Source: JAFGXT01 sp963677165
GTDB lineage: Bacteria > Verrucomicrobiota > Lentisphaeria > Victivallales > SZUA-371
Reading direction: 5' to 3'
Assembly (NCBI GenBank): GCA_963677165.2
Contig: CAXXSX010000002.1
Location: 4,340,001 to 4,404,000 of the forward strand
Length of the DNA stretch: 64,000 nt
The position numbers and the translations under genes are program-made. Shown piece after piece: positions 8,579 through 17,370 of this stretch. Below the pieces are notes generated by a model that was given only the letters and a program-made list of their open reading frames with translations, was not told the DNA's origin and did not search any database. How positions within the stretch are numbered: position 1 is the first letter of the stretch; each line of letters begins with the position of its first letter.

Positions 8579-10403
8579 TCCGGTCTATCTCGAATCCGAA
8601 AGAGATATTACAATTGCAAGGGAAGTTGCACGGGACATGAGCGTGATCGGGTATAATCCTTTGAGCTCAAAATATAGCGTTGGTGGTTCCGGCTATACCC
8701 ATGCTATGCTTAATTATGAAAAACTTTTATCTCAAGGACTTTCCGGCTATATCGCGGATATCACAAAGAGATTGGAAAAGGTTGATTCCGAGGATAAAAA
8801 ATTCTTTTACATGGCTTTGAAGGAAACTTTTGACGCGATAATGCTGTTGCTGAATAAAGCAATCAATCATTACAGTGGCAGTAATCTTGGCAAAACGCTT
8901 AAGAATATAGCAGAACGAGCCCCTGAAACATTTTACGAGGCAATGGTTCTGTTCAATTTTATTTTCTATCTGGACAATTCCGACTCTATTGGAGAGATGG
9001 ATGTATTTTTAACTCCGTTCTATGAAAAAGATATTGCCGCTGGAAAAATAACAGAACAAGAAGTTATTGAACTTGTTAGAGAATTTTATGTGAATGTCGA
9101 TGACAACAGCGGCTGGCACATGATTCTTGGAGGCAGGAAAGCAAAAAGCCGCCTGACTGAATTATGCCTGGAAGCTATTGACCGGCGGAGACCAAATACT
9201 GGATTAAAAATCAACTTCTGGACTTCGGATGAAGTATGGGAAAAAGCTTTTGACAGCCTGGAGAGAGGTTCGGGGAATCCAGCATTTTACAATGACGCGG
9301 CATACCGTAAGAGTGCGGTGAAATATGTAGGAGTTAACGAGGCTGATCTTGATAAAATTGCCTATGGTGGCTGTACTGAGTTCATGATAGCCGGTAAGTC
9401 CAATGTGGGATCAATAGATAGCGGTATTAACTTGCTGGAAATACTTGACTGTTCAATGAAAAGATTAGATTCTGCTGCCGATTTCGGTTCTTTCATGGAT
9501 GCATTTAAGAGTGACATTAAGTATCAGGTATCCAGATGCATTGATGAAACCAATATGAATCAACAATATAAAGCACTTTCTCGTCCTCAGTTGATAAGGT
9601 CATTGTTTATTGACGACTGCCTGGAATCCGGAGTCGAATACAATGCTGGCGGTGCTAAGTATAACGGCGGTGTTATTAACGTTGCGGGAATAGCAAATAC
9701 GGCAAACTCATTATACGCGATTAAACAGGCATATTCAGGCAGCATTGACATTAGTCCTTCAGAGCTCATGTCTTTAATGGAAAATAACTATAGTGATGCC
9801 AGCAAAAAACGGGAAATTCTGCGGAGTCTGCCGAAGTACGGCAATAATAACAGCGAGGTAGATTCGATTGCGAAAGACATAAGTGAGTTTGCATTTAGTG
9901 AGATACTAAAATACCGCTGTTGGCGCGCCAATGGCTTTTATATTCCGTCTGTTATTATGTTTGTTACATACGTTAACGAAGGCATCAATATAAACGCCAC
10001 TCCGGAAGGAAGAACAGCCGGTGGTCCCATATCAGATTCATGCGGACCGATGCAGGGAACTGATCTTGAGGGAGCTACTTCAATGCTGCAAAGTACCGCC
10101 TGCTTGCCGCACCATAAAGGTTTGGGAACTATGGTTCTAAACATGCGCGTAAATGCGACGATGCTGAAAGATCAGATTCAACGGAAAAACCTCAGAAGCC
10201 TGCTTCAGACCTATTTTGATATGGGAGGGCTTCAGGTACAGTTGAGCGTGCTTGATGCTGAAACATTGAAACAGGCGGAAAAATATCCGGAACAGTATCA
10301 AAATCTGGTCATCCGCATTGGCGGCTATACAGAATATTTTAATCGTTTGAGTTCTGCGCTTCAAAAAGAAGTGATCGCTAGAATCGAACATGAGGCAAAT
10401 TGA
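8304..10403 (+). CDS. Glycyl radical enzyme, second copy (699 aa)
   Basis: This complete GRE has its active-site loop at AYGGCTEFMI (Cys357, Glu359), the GGAKYNGG segment, a NATPEGRTAGGP segment and the glycyl loop IRIGGYT with Gly674. The N-terminus (MISAESQVLQKMGETF) is duplicated in the truncated gene at 4782. It is clearly diverged from the enzymes at 5931 and 10424, so these are paralogues with probably different substrates rather than recent copies. A gap of 105 bp separates it from the preceding GRE, and its stop overlaps a possible TTG start of the next gene. Like its neighbours it needs an external activase. The C-x-E loop supports dehydratase or lyase chemistry; the substrate is unknown. 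Confidence 0.9.
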   Translation: MISAESQVLQKMGETFASGFFEDRNAPVALKHSRAILRYFEAFDVAKIPQESKNYFPSGKLNIWRLTDPPLAFFFSHSFSVSFSLKLFEERIPVYLESERDITIAREVARDMSVIGYNPLSSKYSVGGSGYTHAMLNYEKLLSQGLSGYIADITKRLEKVDSEDKKFFYMALKETFDAIMLLLNKAINHYSGSNLGKTLKNIAERAPETFYEAMVLFNFIFYLDNSDSIGEMDVFLTPFYEKDIAAGKITEQEVIELVREFYVNVDDNSGWHMILGGRKAKSRLTELCLEAIDRRRPNTGLKINFWTSDEVWEKAFDSLERGSGNPAFYNDAAYRKSAVKYVGVNEADLDKIAYGGCTEFMIAGKSNVGSIDSGINLLEILDCSMKRLDSAADFGSFMDAFKSDIKYQVSRCIDETNMNQQYKALSRPQLIRSLFIDDCLESGVEYNAGGAKYNGGVINVAGIANTANSLYAIKQAYSGSIDISPSELMSLMENNYSDASKKREILRSLPKYGNNNSEVDSIAKDISEFAFSEILKYRCWRANGFYIPSVIMFVTYVNEGININATPEGRTAGGPISDSCGPMQGTDLEGATSMLQSTACLPHHKGLGTMVLNMRVNATMLKDQIQRKNLRSLLQTYFDMGGLQVQLSVLDAETLKQAEKYPEQYQNLVIRIGGYTEYFNRLSSALQKEVIARIEHEAN

Positions 10404-10423
10404 GAAAAAAGGTTCATCGAATA

Positions 10424-12385
10424 ATGATTACAGAAAGAGTACAACGTTTGTTGGATCGTTTGAAAGTATCTTCACAGCGCGTAGTATGCAACGAAGCAGA
10501 GCAAGCAAGTTACGCTCGCATTGTATATAAGATGCATTCAACGGGAGAGCCGCTATCAGTAATCAAATTTGCGGAGTTCCTGGATGATTTTGCCCATTCA
10601 ATGCCTATTGAGATTATTGAGGACGAACTGATTAAAGGCTCTCAACGTTTTACCAGACCAAACTGGAGAAAAATTTTCACGGAAGAAGAACTAAGTAAAC
10701 TTAGACCATTTGGTAACATAGGGCATATTTGTGTCGACTATGGTCGTTTTATTTCGCGTGGAATCCGCGGGCTTCGTGAAGATATAACAAGTATGGCTGA
10801 TAATCTCAACAAAAAAGCTTTTGAAATCACATTAAATGCTTTTTCTGTATTTGTTCGCCGCCATGGTTGCGAACAAATTGCGGAGTTTCCTCCGGAGTCA
10901 TTCCATAATGCCTTACAGCTTGTATGGTTTATTCATGTATTTCTACATGCCGAGTGTAATTCTGCGGCTATCTCATTTGGACGTTTTGACAAGTATCTCG
11001 GGCCATATCTTGATAAGGATTTGGAGTCCGGACATATTACAAAGCAGGAGGCGTATGAACTGCTTTGCTGTTTCTGTATCAAATGCTGTGAAGGCGATGA
11101 ATCTCAAAATTTGACCCTTGGAAAAGAAGATAGTACCATTTCATTAATGATGCTAAAAGTCATGTCAGAGTTAAAAATCTGGCAGCCTTCCATATCAGTA
11201 CGAATTGAGGAAGATACATCTGAAAAGTTTTGGAAAGCCGCTGTTGATTTGTGTTCTACAGGCCTGGGAATGCCGTCTTTTTTCAACGGGAAAGTGGTAA
11301 CATCATCTTTGGAAGCTGTGGGAATTCCACATGATCGCGCTGATGACTGGGGTATCGTTGGATGCTATGAGTCTGCTCCAATGGGAGACTGTTATCCGCT
11401 AACTGTGGCAGGCGGTTTTGTGCTTCCGGAAATGCTTTGGCTGTTTTTACAGGAAAAAGATGACTATGAATCTTTTGAAGACTTCTATTCTGGTTTTAAG
11501 ATCTATTTTCAGGATTATTATCAGAAAAATATTTTATCGGAGTTTGAGCAGAAAAGACAAAGCATGAAAGAGAAATTTCCATCTCCTTTTGAAAGTATTT
11601 GTGTAACAGGTTGTATTGAGTCCGGTTTGAATGCCGAGGAAGGAGGAGCACATTATAACCTCTTTGGAGTCAATGTGCTTGGAATAGGATCTCTGGTAGA
11701 CAGTCTGCTTTCTATAAAAGAACTTATATTTACAGCGAAAGATTTAAAATTTAAAGATATGATTGAGCAATTGACTCAAAATTTCCCTGACCGAAAATTA
11801 CTGCTGAGATGCCGGAACCTTCCAGATAAATTCGGAACAGACAGTTTAGCCAGCAACTATATTGCGGAGGATATTTCTAATTTTATCGCGAATGAAATAC
11901 TCAGTCATCCATTATCTGGAAATGTGCGTCCATATCCGGGATTTTTCTGGTTCGGTAATGATATTAACATCAATTTTATGGCAGGTCCGGACGGACGTGT
12001 TGATGGAGAACGTATTTCTTACGGCTGTGGACCCGGAGTTGTTTTGGAAAACACAGGAGTAACTACTATATTAAATTCTGCCGCTTGTATAGCTCATTCA
12101 CTATGCGCATGTGGAAATCCTTTGACAATTTCTTTATCCACTTCTGATATTGCCGGAGAAGAAGGCAGAGAGCGAATTCAACAACTGGTGAAATGCTACT
12201 TTCAAAAAGGAGGATATCATTTGCATATAAATGTTGTCGATGCAGAAGAACTGGAAAAAGCGAAAGTTAATCCGGAACAATACCCCGAATTAGTAGTAAG
12301 AGTAAGTGGATACAGTGCTCCTTTTGTGGATATAACAGAAAACTGGCAGGATGCCATTATAGAACGCACAAAACGTAATATGTAA
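10424..12385 (+). CDS. Glycyl radical enzyme, third copy (653 aa)
   Basis: Starting at ATG 10424 (MITERVQRLLDRLKVSSQRV) the protein has 653 residues. Its active-site loop is IVGCYESAPMG (Cys314, Glu316) and its glycyl loop is VRVSGYS (Gly629). A TTG at 10400, overlapping the previous TGA and preceded by GAGG, could add eight residues; I prefer the ATG, which has AAAGG 11 bp upstream. The protein is shorter than typical GREs: its N-terminal helical domain is reduced, and a stretch between residues ~120 and ~150 seems trimmed. GGAHYNLFG and AGPDGRVDGERI mark the C-terminal half. It is the last gene of the operon; a 147-bp gap follows. The substrate is unknown. Confidence 0.88.
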   Translation: MITERVQRLLDRLKVSSQRVVCNEAEQASYARIVYKMHSTGEPLSVIKFAEFLDDFAHSMPIEIIEDELIKGSQRFTRPNWRKIFTEEELSKLRPFGNIGHICVDYGRFISRGIRGLREDITSMADNLNKKAFEITLNAFSVFVRRHGCEQIAEFPPESFHNALQLVWFIHVFLHAECNSAAISFGRFDKYLGPYLDKDLESGHITKQEAYELLCCFCIKCCEGDESQNLTLGKEDSTISLMMLKVMSELKIWQPSISVRIEEDTSEKFWKAAVDLCSTGLGMPSFFNGKVVTSSLEAVGIPHDRADDWGIVGCYESAPMGDCYPLTVAGGFVLPEMLWLFLQEKDDYESFEDFYSGFKIYFQDYYQKNILSEFEQKRQSMKEKFPSPFESICVTGCIESGLNAEEGGAHYNLFGVNVLGIGSLVDSLLSIKELIFTAKDLKFKDMIEQLTQNFPDRKLLLRCRNLPDKFGTDSLASNYIAEDISNFIANEILSHPLSGNVRPYPGFFWFGNDININFMAGPDGRVDGERISYGCGPGVVLENTGVTTILNSAACIAHSLCACGNPLTISLSTSDIAGEEGRERIQQLVKCYFQKGGYHLHINVVDAEELEKAKVNPEQYPELVVRVSGYSAPFVDITENWQDAIIERTKRNM

Positions 12386-12532
12386 TTTTATACTTGAACA
12401 TAGTAAAGATGTAATGGAGGAAAATCATAGAAGATAGAGAGTTTTATATAACTGTTTCCAAATATTGACAGGACTACTTAAATATAAAGAGGTAGTTAAT
12501 GTTATTGCATTAATTTTTAAAGAGAACTTACA

Positions 12533-13486
12533 ATGAAAAACAACGAATGGAGCTTTGTTTACATAGCTGATATTCAGCCGGGATCTCCGCGGTCATACCG
12601 CTTTAATCCGGCCTGGATGGAAAACTGGCTCACCGCAAAAAAACAGATAATGGATCTGAATCCTGAATTTGTCCTGATTGGAGGAGATATTACTCGCGAT
12701 GGTACTATTCATGATGGTGAATTCGAAGAAATGAAAAATGAATTCGACAGTATGGGGATCGAATACCATGCAATTCCAGGGAATATGGATGTCGGCAACA
12801 AATGTACTAATGTCCAGGGAGCTGTCGCGGGACGTCGTGATCCTGAGCTAAACATTACTTCCGACAACCTGCGCCGTTATGAACAGTTCTTTGGCTCGAG
12901 CCAATGGTCATTTGTTCACAACAATCTAAGAGTGACCGGTTTCTGCGATATGTTGATGGGGTCAGGACTGCCGGAAGAAAAGGAGCTCTGGGAGTTCCTG
13001 AAGTCCTTAAGCAAACAGCCTCGTTGTGAACATCATATTATCCTGACTCATTATGCCATGTTTGTTCAAACTCCCGACGAAAAGCAGTATGATCTGAGCA
13101 AACTTGATGAATATTACGAATGGTACTTCAGTCTTGATAAAGTACACCGGGAACGTCTGCTGCCGATCTTTCACGAATGCGGAGTAAACCGTATGATCAC
13201 AGGTCATATCCATTGTCGGAAAGACTTCGAGTTTGACGGCATTAGTTATAATCTGTCACCGGGAACTTGCTTTGGACAGTGGGACGATAAATGGTCAGAT
13301 GGCTGTAACGACCTCGGCTTTTATTTCTATACAGTTAATGGCACCGAAATGAGCAAGGAATTCATCCCACTGGCGAAGGTGTCAGAACGTACCGATGCCT
13401 ATGGTCCAGGAGGTCATCCGCCACCAGAAGAATGGGATTACTCAAAGGCAGTATCTCAGCCGCCGTTTAAACCATGGTTCAAATAA
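12533..13486 (+). CDS. Calcineurin-like metallophosphoesterase with altered metal ligands
   Basis: The 317-residue cytoplasmic protein keeps the order of metallophosphoesterase motifs: ADIQPG near residue 10, GGDITRDG, GNMDVG, LTHYAM and GHIHCRKD. Two motifs deviate from the canonical pattern: DxH is DIQ and GNHD is GNMD, so one metal ligand and the usual catalytic histidine are replaced. Related variants occur among CpdA-like and sugar-locus phosphoesterases, so the protein may still be active, but its specificity is open. A long C-terminal region (FGQWDDKWSDGCNDLG and beyond) has no obvious domain. It is followed 10 bp later by the SGNH hydrolase and probably shares its transcript. It is more likely a sugar-phosphate or phosphodiester hydrolase than a nuclease. 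Confidence 0.75.
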   Translation: MKNNEWSFVYIADIQPGSPRSYRFNPAWMENWLTAKKQIMDLNPEFVLIGGDITRDGTIHDGEFEEMKNEFDSMGIEYHAIPGNMDVGNKCTNVQGAVAGRRDPELNITSDNLRRYEQFFGSSQWSFVHNNLRVTGFCDMLMGSGLPEEKELWEFLKSLSKQPRCEHHIILTHYAMFVQTPDEKQYDLSKLDEYYEWYFSLDKVHRERLLPIFHECGVNRMITGHIHCRKDFEFDGISYNLSPGTCFGQWDDKWSDGCNDLGFYFYTVNGTEMSKEFIPLAKVSERTDAYGPGGHPPPEEWDYSKAVSQPPFKPWFK

Positions 13487-13496
13487 AATAATATCA

Positions 13497-14129
13497 ATGA
13501 ATAGCATTATGGATAAAACTGAAATACGTGAAGATACGGAGTGGACCGATTTCCGATGGCACAATGCTCCTGATCAGACTCAAAAAAGAATACTACTTGT
13601 CGGGGATTCTATTGTTGTTGGTCATGGCGGTTATGTTTATGGCCTTGTCAAAGATTTTTATAGTGTTGATTATTTTGCGACTTCCAGGTGTGTCAGTGAT
13701 GTTGATTATTTAACAGAGCTGGATTACATGTTTTCTCGAAGAGATTATGAAATGGTTGTTTTCAACAATGGTCTACATGGATTTGACATTGATAATGATA
13801 TTTACATATATCATCTCAAGGAAGTTTTGAAGGAAATGAAATCCAGAGTCGACAAAGTAATATGGCGTAACTCTACTCCTGTTCGAAATACGGATAACCT
13901 GGAGTGTTTTAACAAAGAACGCAATCCTGTTGTTATCCAGAGGAATGAAAAAGCGACGACGGTTGCGGCTGAGCTCTTTCTCCCGGTAATCGACCTGTAT
14001 ACTCCAATGTCAAAGCAAGTCGACTTCTTTTCTCCGGATGGAGTTCATTATAATAAAGAAGGACGAGAAGCTCAAGCGAAAATCATCGCTGAAGCTATAC
14101 AAAGATATTTTCAGGAGCAGATTATTTAA
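13497..14129 (+). CDS. SGNH/GDSL-type hydrolase (210 aa)
   Basis: I chose ATG 13497, just after the previous stop; the longer frame from 13395 lies within the upstream gene, and ATG 13509 is also possible. The protein carries all SGNH blocks: block I ILLVGDSIV with Ser38, block III VVFNNGLHGFD, and block V SPDGVHYN with Asp181 and His184. There is no signal peptide, so it probably acts in the cytoplasm as a carbohydrate esterase removing acetyl groups from imported oligosaccharides (inference from family and context). It ends ~40 bp before a strong terminator, which closes the first gene block. Confidence 0.8.
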   Translation: MNSIMDKTEIREDTEWTDFRWHNAPDQTQKRILLVGDSIVVGHGGYVYGLVKDFYSVDYFATSRCVSDVDYLTELDYMFSRRDYEMVVFNNGLHGFDIDNDIYIYHLKEVLKEMKSRVDKVIWRNSTPVRNTDNLECFNKERNPVVIQRNEKATTVAAELFLPVIDLYTPMSKQVDFFSPDGVHYNKEGREAQAKIIAEAIQRYFQEQII

Positions 14130-14171
14130 ATAGTTTTTTTTAGGCACAATGGTTGTTATCCGCCTGAATCC

Positions 14172-14227
14172 GGGTGATGGGTAGTCACTGGGGACTATCT
14201 ATCACCCCCTTTTACTGCGTTTTTTTG
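14172..14227 (+). terminator. Strong terminator after the SGNH hydrolase
   Basis: A long stem pairs GGGTGATGGGTAGTC (14172-14186) with GGACTATCTATCACCC (14192-14207), using a few G-U pairs and a short loop. CCTTTT and then a run of seven T (14220-14226) follow. It separates the enzyme block from the transporter block. Confidence 0.85.
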
Positions 14228-14295
14228 TAAGTCAACAGTAAAGCTTTTCTATGTATTAAACAGTACGATTTTACGATGAATTATGACTTTATATC

Positions 14296-14325
14296 TTGAC
14301 TTTTACTTAACACGTGTTAATATAG
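14296..14325 (+). promoter_or_regulatory. Promoter with palindromic operator in the spacer (copy 2)
   Basis: TTGACT (14296-14301) and TAATAT (14318-14323) form a promoter with a 16-bp spacer. The palindrome TTAACACGTGTTAA (14307-14320) occupies the spacer and touches the -10. Bases 14301-14325 equal 1376-1400 exactly. The start of transcription would be ~250 bp before the transporter gene, which leaves a long untranslated leader. Confidence 0.78.
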
Positions 14326-14409
14326 TCATAAACGGTAATTATCCTTGAATAGTTAGAAAGATAAAATATTTACGAGAAGTACATATATTTTATGAAGATA
14401 TTACATCTT

Positions 14410-14492
14410 AAGGAGGTATTAAGCTGGATAGAAATAAACCCCAACAGCTTTATCCAGGCGGTACACCATTGGGAACTGACCTTGTGAAATGA
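14410..14492 (+). other. Leader with perfect Shine-Dalgarno and a possible 22-codon non-AUG ORF
   Basis: AAGGAGGT (14410-14417) is one of the best ribosome sites in the window, yet no ATG, GTG or TTG follows at the right distance. Six bases later a CTG (14424) opens a 22-codon frame ending in TGA at 14490-14492, with residues such as DRNKPQQLYPGGTPLGTDLVK. It could be a leader peptide with a rare start, a remnant of a lost gene, or chance. The rest of the 460-bp gap holds the terminator and promoter listed separately; I see no other gene. Confidence 0.2.
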
Positions 14493-14589
14493 TAGCTGAA
14501 ATCAATTTGTCCGGAGTTAAATTAACTCATATTTTATAGAATATTATTTTCAAAGCCAGATTTTATATAAAATTTAAGGGAAAGTTATT

Positions 14590-17349
14590 TTGAAAAGCAA
14601 GTACTCATCAATATTACTTCTACTGTTCATATCGATGATCACTTTTTCATTCAGTAGCCTGCAAGCAGGTTATATTGAAGAAAAAGATGGAAAGACCATT
14701 ATTCACGTAAAAGTTTTTAAGTTACCTGATCCAAGCCGTAATGATACCTTCACCAGATCAGAAGTCGCAGCGGTAAATCTATTTAAGAAAAGGTTTCCGG
14801 AAATCTTTAAGAAAAAATACCGGGACAAGTATAAATCCAACCCGGAAAAATATGGTAAGTATAACTGGGATAACGTTGAAATTCAGCTAGAGCCGTTTTC
14901 CAGCCTGGCGGTTGAAGGGGTCGAAACCGATATGCTTGCAATTGCTGGCGGAATTTCCCCGGATATTCTTTATATCAACTTCAGAAAATCCCATAATTAT
15001 ATTTTTAATAACTTTCTGTATCCCCTTGATGAATATTATGCTACAATGACTAAGGAGCAGATCGAGTTCCGAATCAATAACAAGCTTATGCCGGTGATTC
15101 ACCGTAAGGGACCTGAAGGTCAAAAGCACTATTGGGCTTTGCCATATAATGGTGCATTAGGGAAAGTTCTGGTTTACCGTAAGGACTTGTTTGATGAGTT
15201 TGGCATTCCTCATCCCTCAATAAAGTGGACCTGGAACGATCTGATGAATGCCTGCAAAAAACTGACTAACTCAGAACATGATTCTTATGGAATACACTTG
15301 GTTCGAGGTAAGCACGAGTCGCACAACTGGATCAACTTTCTGTGGTCAGCCGGTGGAGAGGTAATGGAATATGACGAAAAGAAAGATCAGTGGAAATGTG
15401 TCTTCGACTCGGAAGCGGCGGCGAAAGCTTTGGATTTTTATATTCAACTGAGTGCTGAAAAATGGTACGATAAAGACGGAAACATTCATCGTGGTTATTC
15501 CTCAAAAGACAATTCAGAGTGCGGTGTGAAATGGGAACGTGGTCAGATTGGTTTAATGATAATGAATATCTCCGAAAACATGACTTCAATCAACCCTGAT
15601 ATTCATGGAATGATTCCGTTGCCAATGGGACCAACAGGAATTCGAGCTGCTGAATTGAACAGTCGTATGATGGGGTTGTTTTCCGAGATCAAAGAGCCTG
15701 CGGTACGTGATGCTGCCTGGGAATACATGTTCTTCTACGACTGTAAAGAAGCCATCAGACTGAAAACTAAAATTATGGTGGAAGGCGGACTTGGACGCTT
15801 TGTAAATCCGCAATACCTGGAAATGTTTGGATATCCTGAAATCAAAAGACTCGTACCGAAAGGCTGGTCGGATATCTACAAATTATCCATTAATACCGGA
15901 AAACCGGAACCTTATGGCAAAAACAGTAACTTCGCATATGAACTGATGACATATCCGATCCAGGAAGCAGAGGGAATGATGCGTCGTGATGAACTACCGA
16001 AAGATGAAAAAGCACGTTTGAAAGTTCTAAAGAAGCTGCTGGAAAAAGCTTGTGATAAGGCAAATGAGAAGATGATTGGAGCAATTACTCCAACTGAACG
16101 AAAATGGAGACGCATCGTTGCAGGTCTTTTCCTGACTGGTATTGTCATTGGCTTTTTCTTTGTGTTCCGGAAAATTTTTAAAGCCTTTACTCCTCCGAAT
16201 AAAAGCAACGTCGAAAGTGGTGGTAATAAGCAAAAAAAATATATTTGGGCATATTTGCTGTTGTTGCCGGCTGTCGGTACGATTGCAATTTGGAATTATA
16301 TTCCTCTGTTCCGCGGTTCTCAGATGGCATTCTATGATTATCGTTTGCTTGGAGATTCGGTTTTTGTTGGACTGGATAACTTCGGAGATATTTTGTATAA
16401 TGCCAAGTGGTGGGCTTCTATCTGGAATTCATTACGTTATTGTTTTCTGATAATGGCTTTTACTTTTTTGCCACCTATTCTGTTGGCGATTTTACTTCAG
16501 GAAGTTCCAAAAGGAAAGATGTTTTTCCGTATTGTTTTCTACCTGCCTGCGGTCATTGCCGGACTGGTCACAATATTGCTGTGGAAACAGTTCTATGATC
16601 CGTCAATTAACGGTACCCTTAACTATATTATGTTGAGAATTCCGGCAATAGGATTTGTGATTATTGGACTGATAATGCTGTTCCTTGCATTGATATTTGC
16701 AAAACGATTCAAGTTCTACGAACTTTATTTTCCGATGAGCCTCTTTATTCTGGCTGGAATCCTTATCTTTTATACATTTTTAAATTTTGTTTCCCCTATT
16801 CTGTTTCCAGGCGGAGATGGTTCCGTCTGGATTACTCTACAGAAACTTCCGTCAAGATTGTTTGACTTCACTCCAGAGGCTTTTCACTGGTTGAGCGATG
16901 AAAAAACAGCAATGGTGTCATGCATTCTTCCCATGATCTGGGCGGGAATGGGACCGGGGTGTCTGATTTATCTGGCGGCCCTTAAGGGAATTCCGGAAGA
17001 CTATTATGAAGCAGCGGACCTTGACGGTGCCAGCTTTATTGATAAACTGATCTTTATTGTATTTCCTACGATTAAGGTTCTGATCATTATCAACTTTGTG
17101 GGTGCATTTATCGGCTCATGGTACGGTGCAACAGCGAATGTTCTTGCCATGACTGGAGGTGGAGCCAACACAGAAACCGCTGGATTGCATATCTGGTACG
17201 AGGCGTTCACCTATCTAAGTTTTGGACCCGCAACCGCTATGGCCTGGATGCTGGCATTCATGCTTATCGGGTTCACCGTTTATCAGTTGCGGATATTGTC
17301 AAAAGTCGAATTCCGCAGTAATTCATCCGCAGCTAAAGCAGACAAGTAA
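14590..17349 (+). CDS. ABC sugar transporter: solute-binding protein fused to permease
   Basis: TTG start at 14590 with AAGGG ~10 bp upstream gives a 919-residue protein. Residues 1-26 form a signal sequence (ILLLLFISMITFSFSSLQA). Residues ~30-500 resemble a family-1 extracellular sugar-binding protein (GGISPDILYINF, WALPYNGALGKVLVYRKDLFDEFGIP, WTWNDLMNACKKL). A membrane segment near 513-535 leads into a MalF/UgpA-type permease from ~550, with FRGSQMAFYDYRLLG, several helices and the EAA loop (YYEAADLDGASFIDK, about residue 800) that docks the ATPase. Binding protein and permease are normally separate polypeptides, so this is a tethered import system. It pairs with the next gene, 21 bp downstream. 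No ATPase gene is in the window, so a shared MsmX/UgpC-type ATPase is likely. Confidence 0.88.
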   Translation: MKSKYSSILLLLFISMITFSFSSLQAGYIEEKDGKTIIHVKVFKLPDPSRNDTFTRSEVAAVNLFKKRFPEIFKKKYRDKYKSNPEKYGKYNWDNVEIQLEPFSSLAVEGVETDMLAIAGGISPDILYINFRKSHNYIFNNFLYPLDEYYATMTKEQIEFRINNKLMPVIHRKGPEGQKHYWALPYNGALGKVLVYRKDLFDEFGIPHPSIKWTWNDLMNACKKLTNSEHDSYGIHLVRGKHESHNWINFLWSAGGEVMEYDEKKDQWKCVFDSEAAAKALDFYIQLSAEKWYDKDGNIHRGYSSKDNSECGVKWERGQIGLMIMNISENMTSINPDIHGMIPLPMGPTGIRAAELNSRMMGLFSEIKEPAVRDAAWEYMFFYDCKEAIRLKTKIMVEGGLGRFVNPQYLEMFGYPEIKRLVPKGWSDIYKLSINTGKPEPYGKNSNFAYELMTYPIQEAEGMMRRDELPKDEKARLKVLKKLLEKACDKANEKMIGAITPTERKWRRIVAGLFLTGIVIGFFFVFRKIFKAFTPPNKSNVESGGNKQKKYIWAYLLLLPAVGTIAIWNYIPLFRGSQMAFYDYRLLGDSVFVGLDNFGDILYNAKWWASIWNSLRYCFLIMAFTFLPPILLAILLQEVPKGKMFFRIVFYLPAVIAGLVTILLWKQFYDPSINGTLNYIMLRIPAIGFVIIGLIMLFLALIFAKRFKFYELYFPMSLFILAGILIFYTFLNFVSPILFPGGDGSVWITLQKLPSRLFDFTPEAFHWLSDEKTAMVSCILPMIWAGMGPGCLIYLAALKGIPEDYYEAADLDGASFIDKLIFIVFPTIKVLIIINFVGAFIGSWYGATANVLAMTGGGANTETAGLHIWYEAFTYLSFGPATAMAWMLAFMLIGFTVYQLRILSKVEFRSNSSAAKADK

Positions 17350-17370
17350 TTTTATCAGGAGATATTCAGT

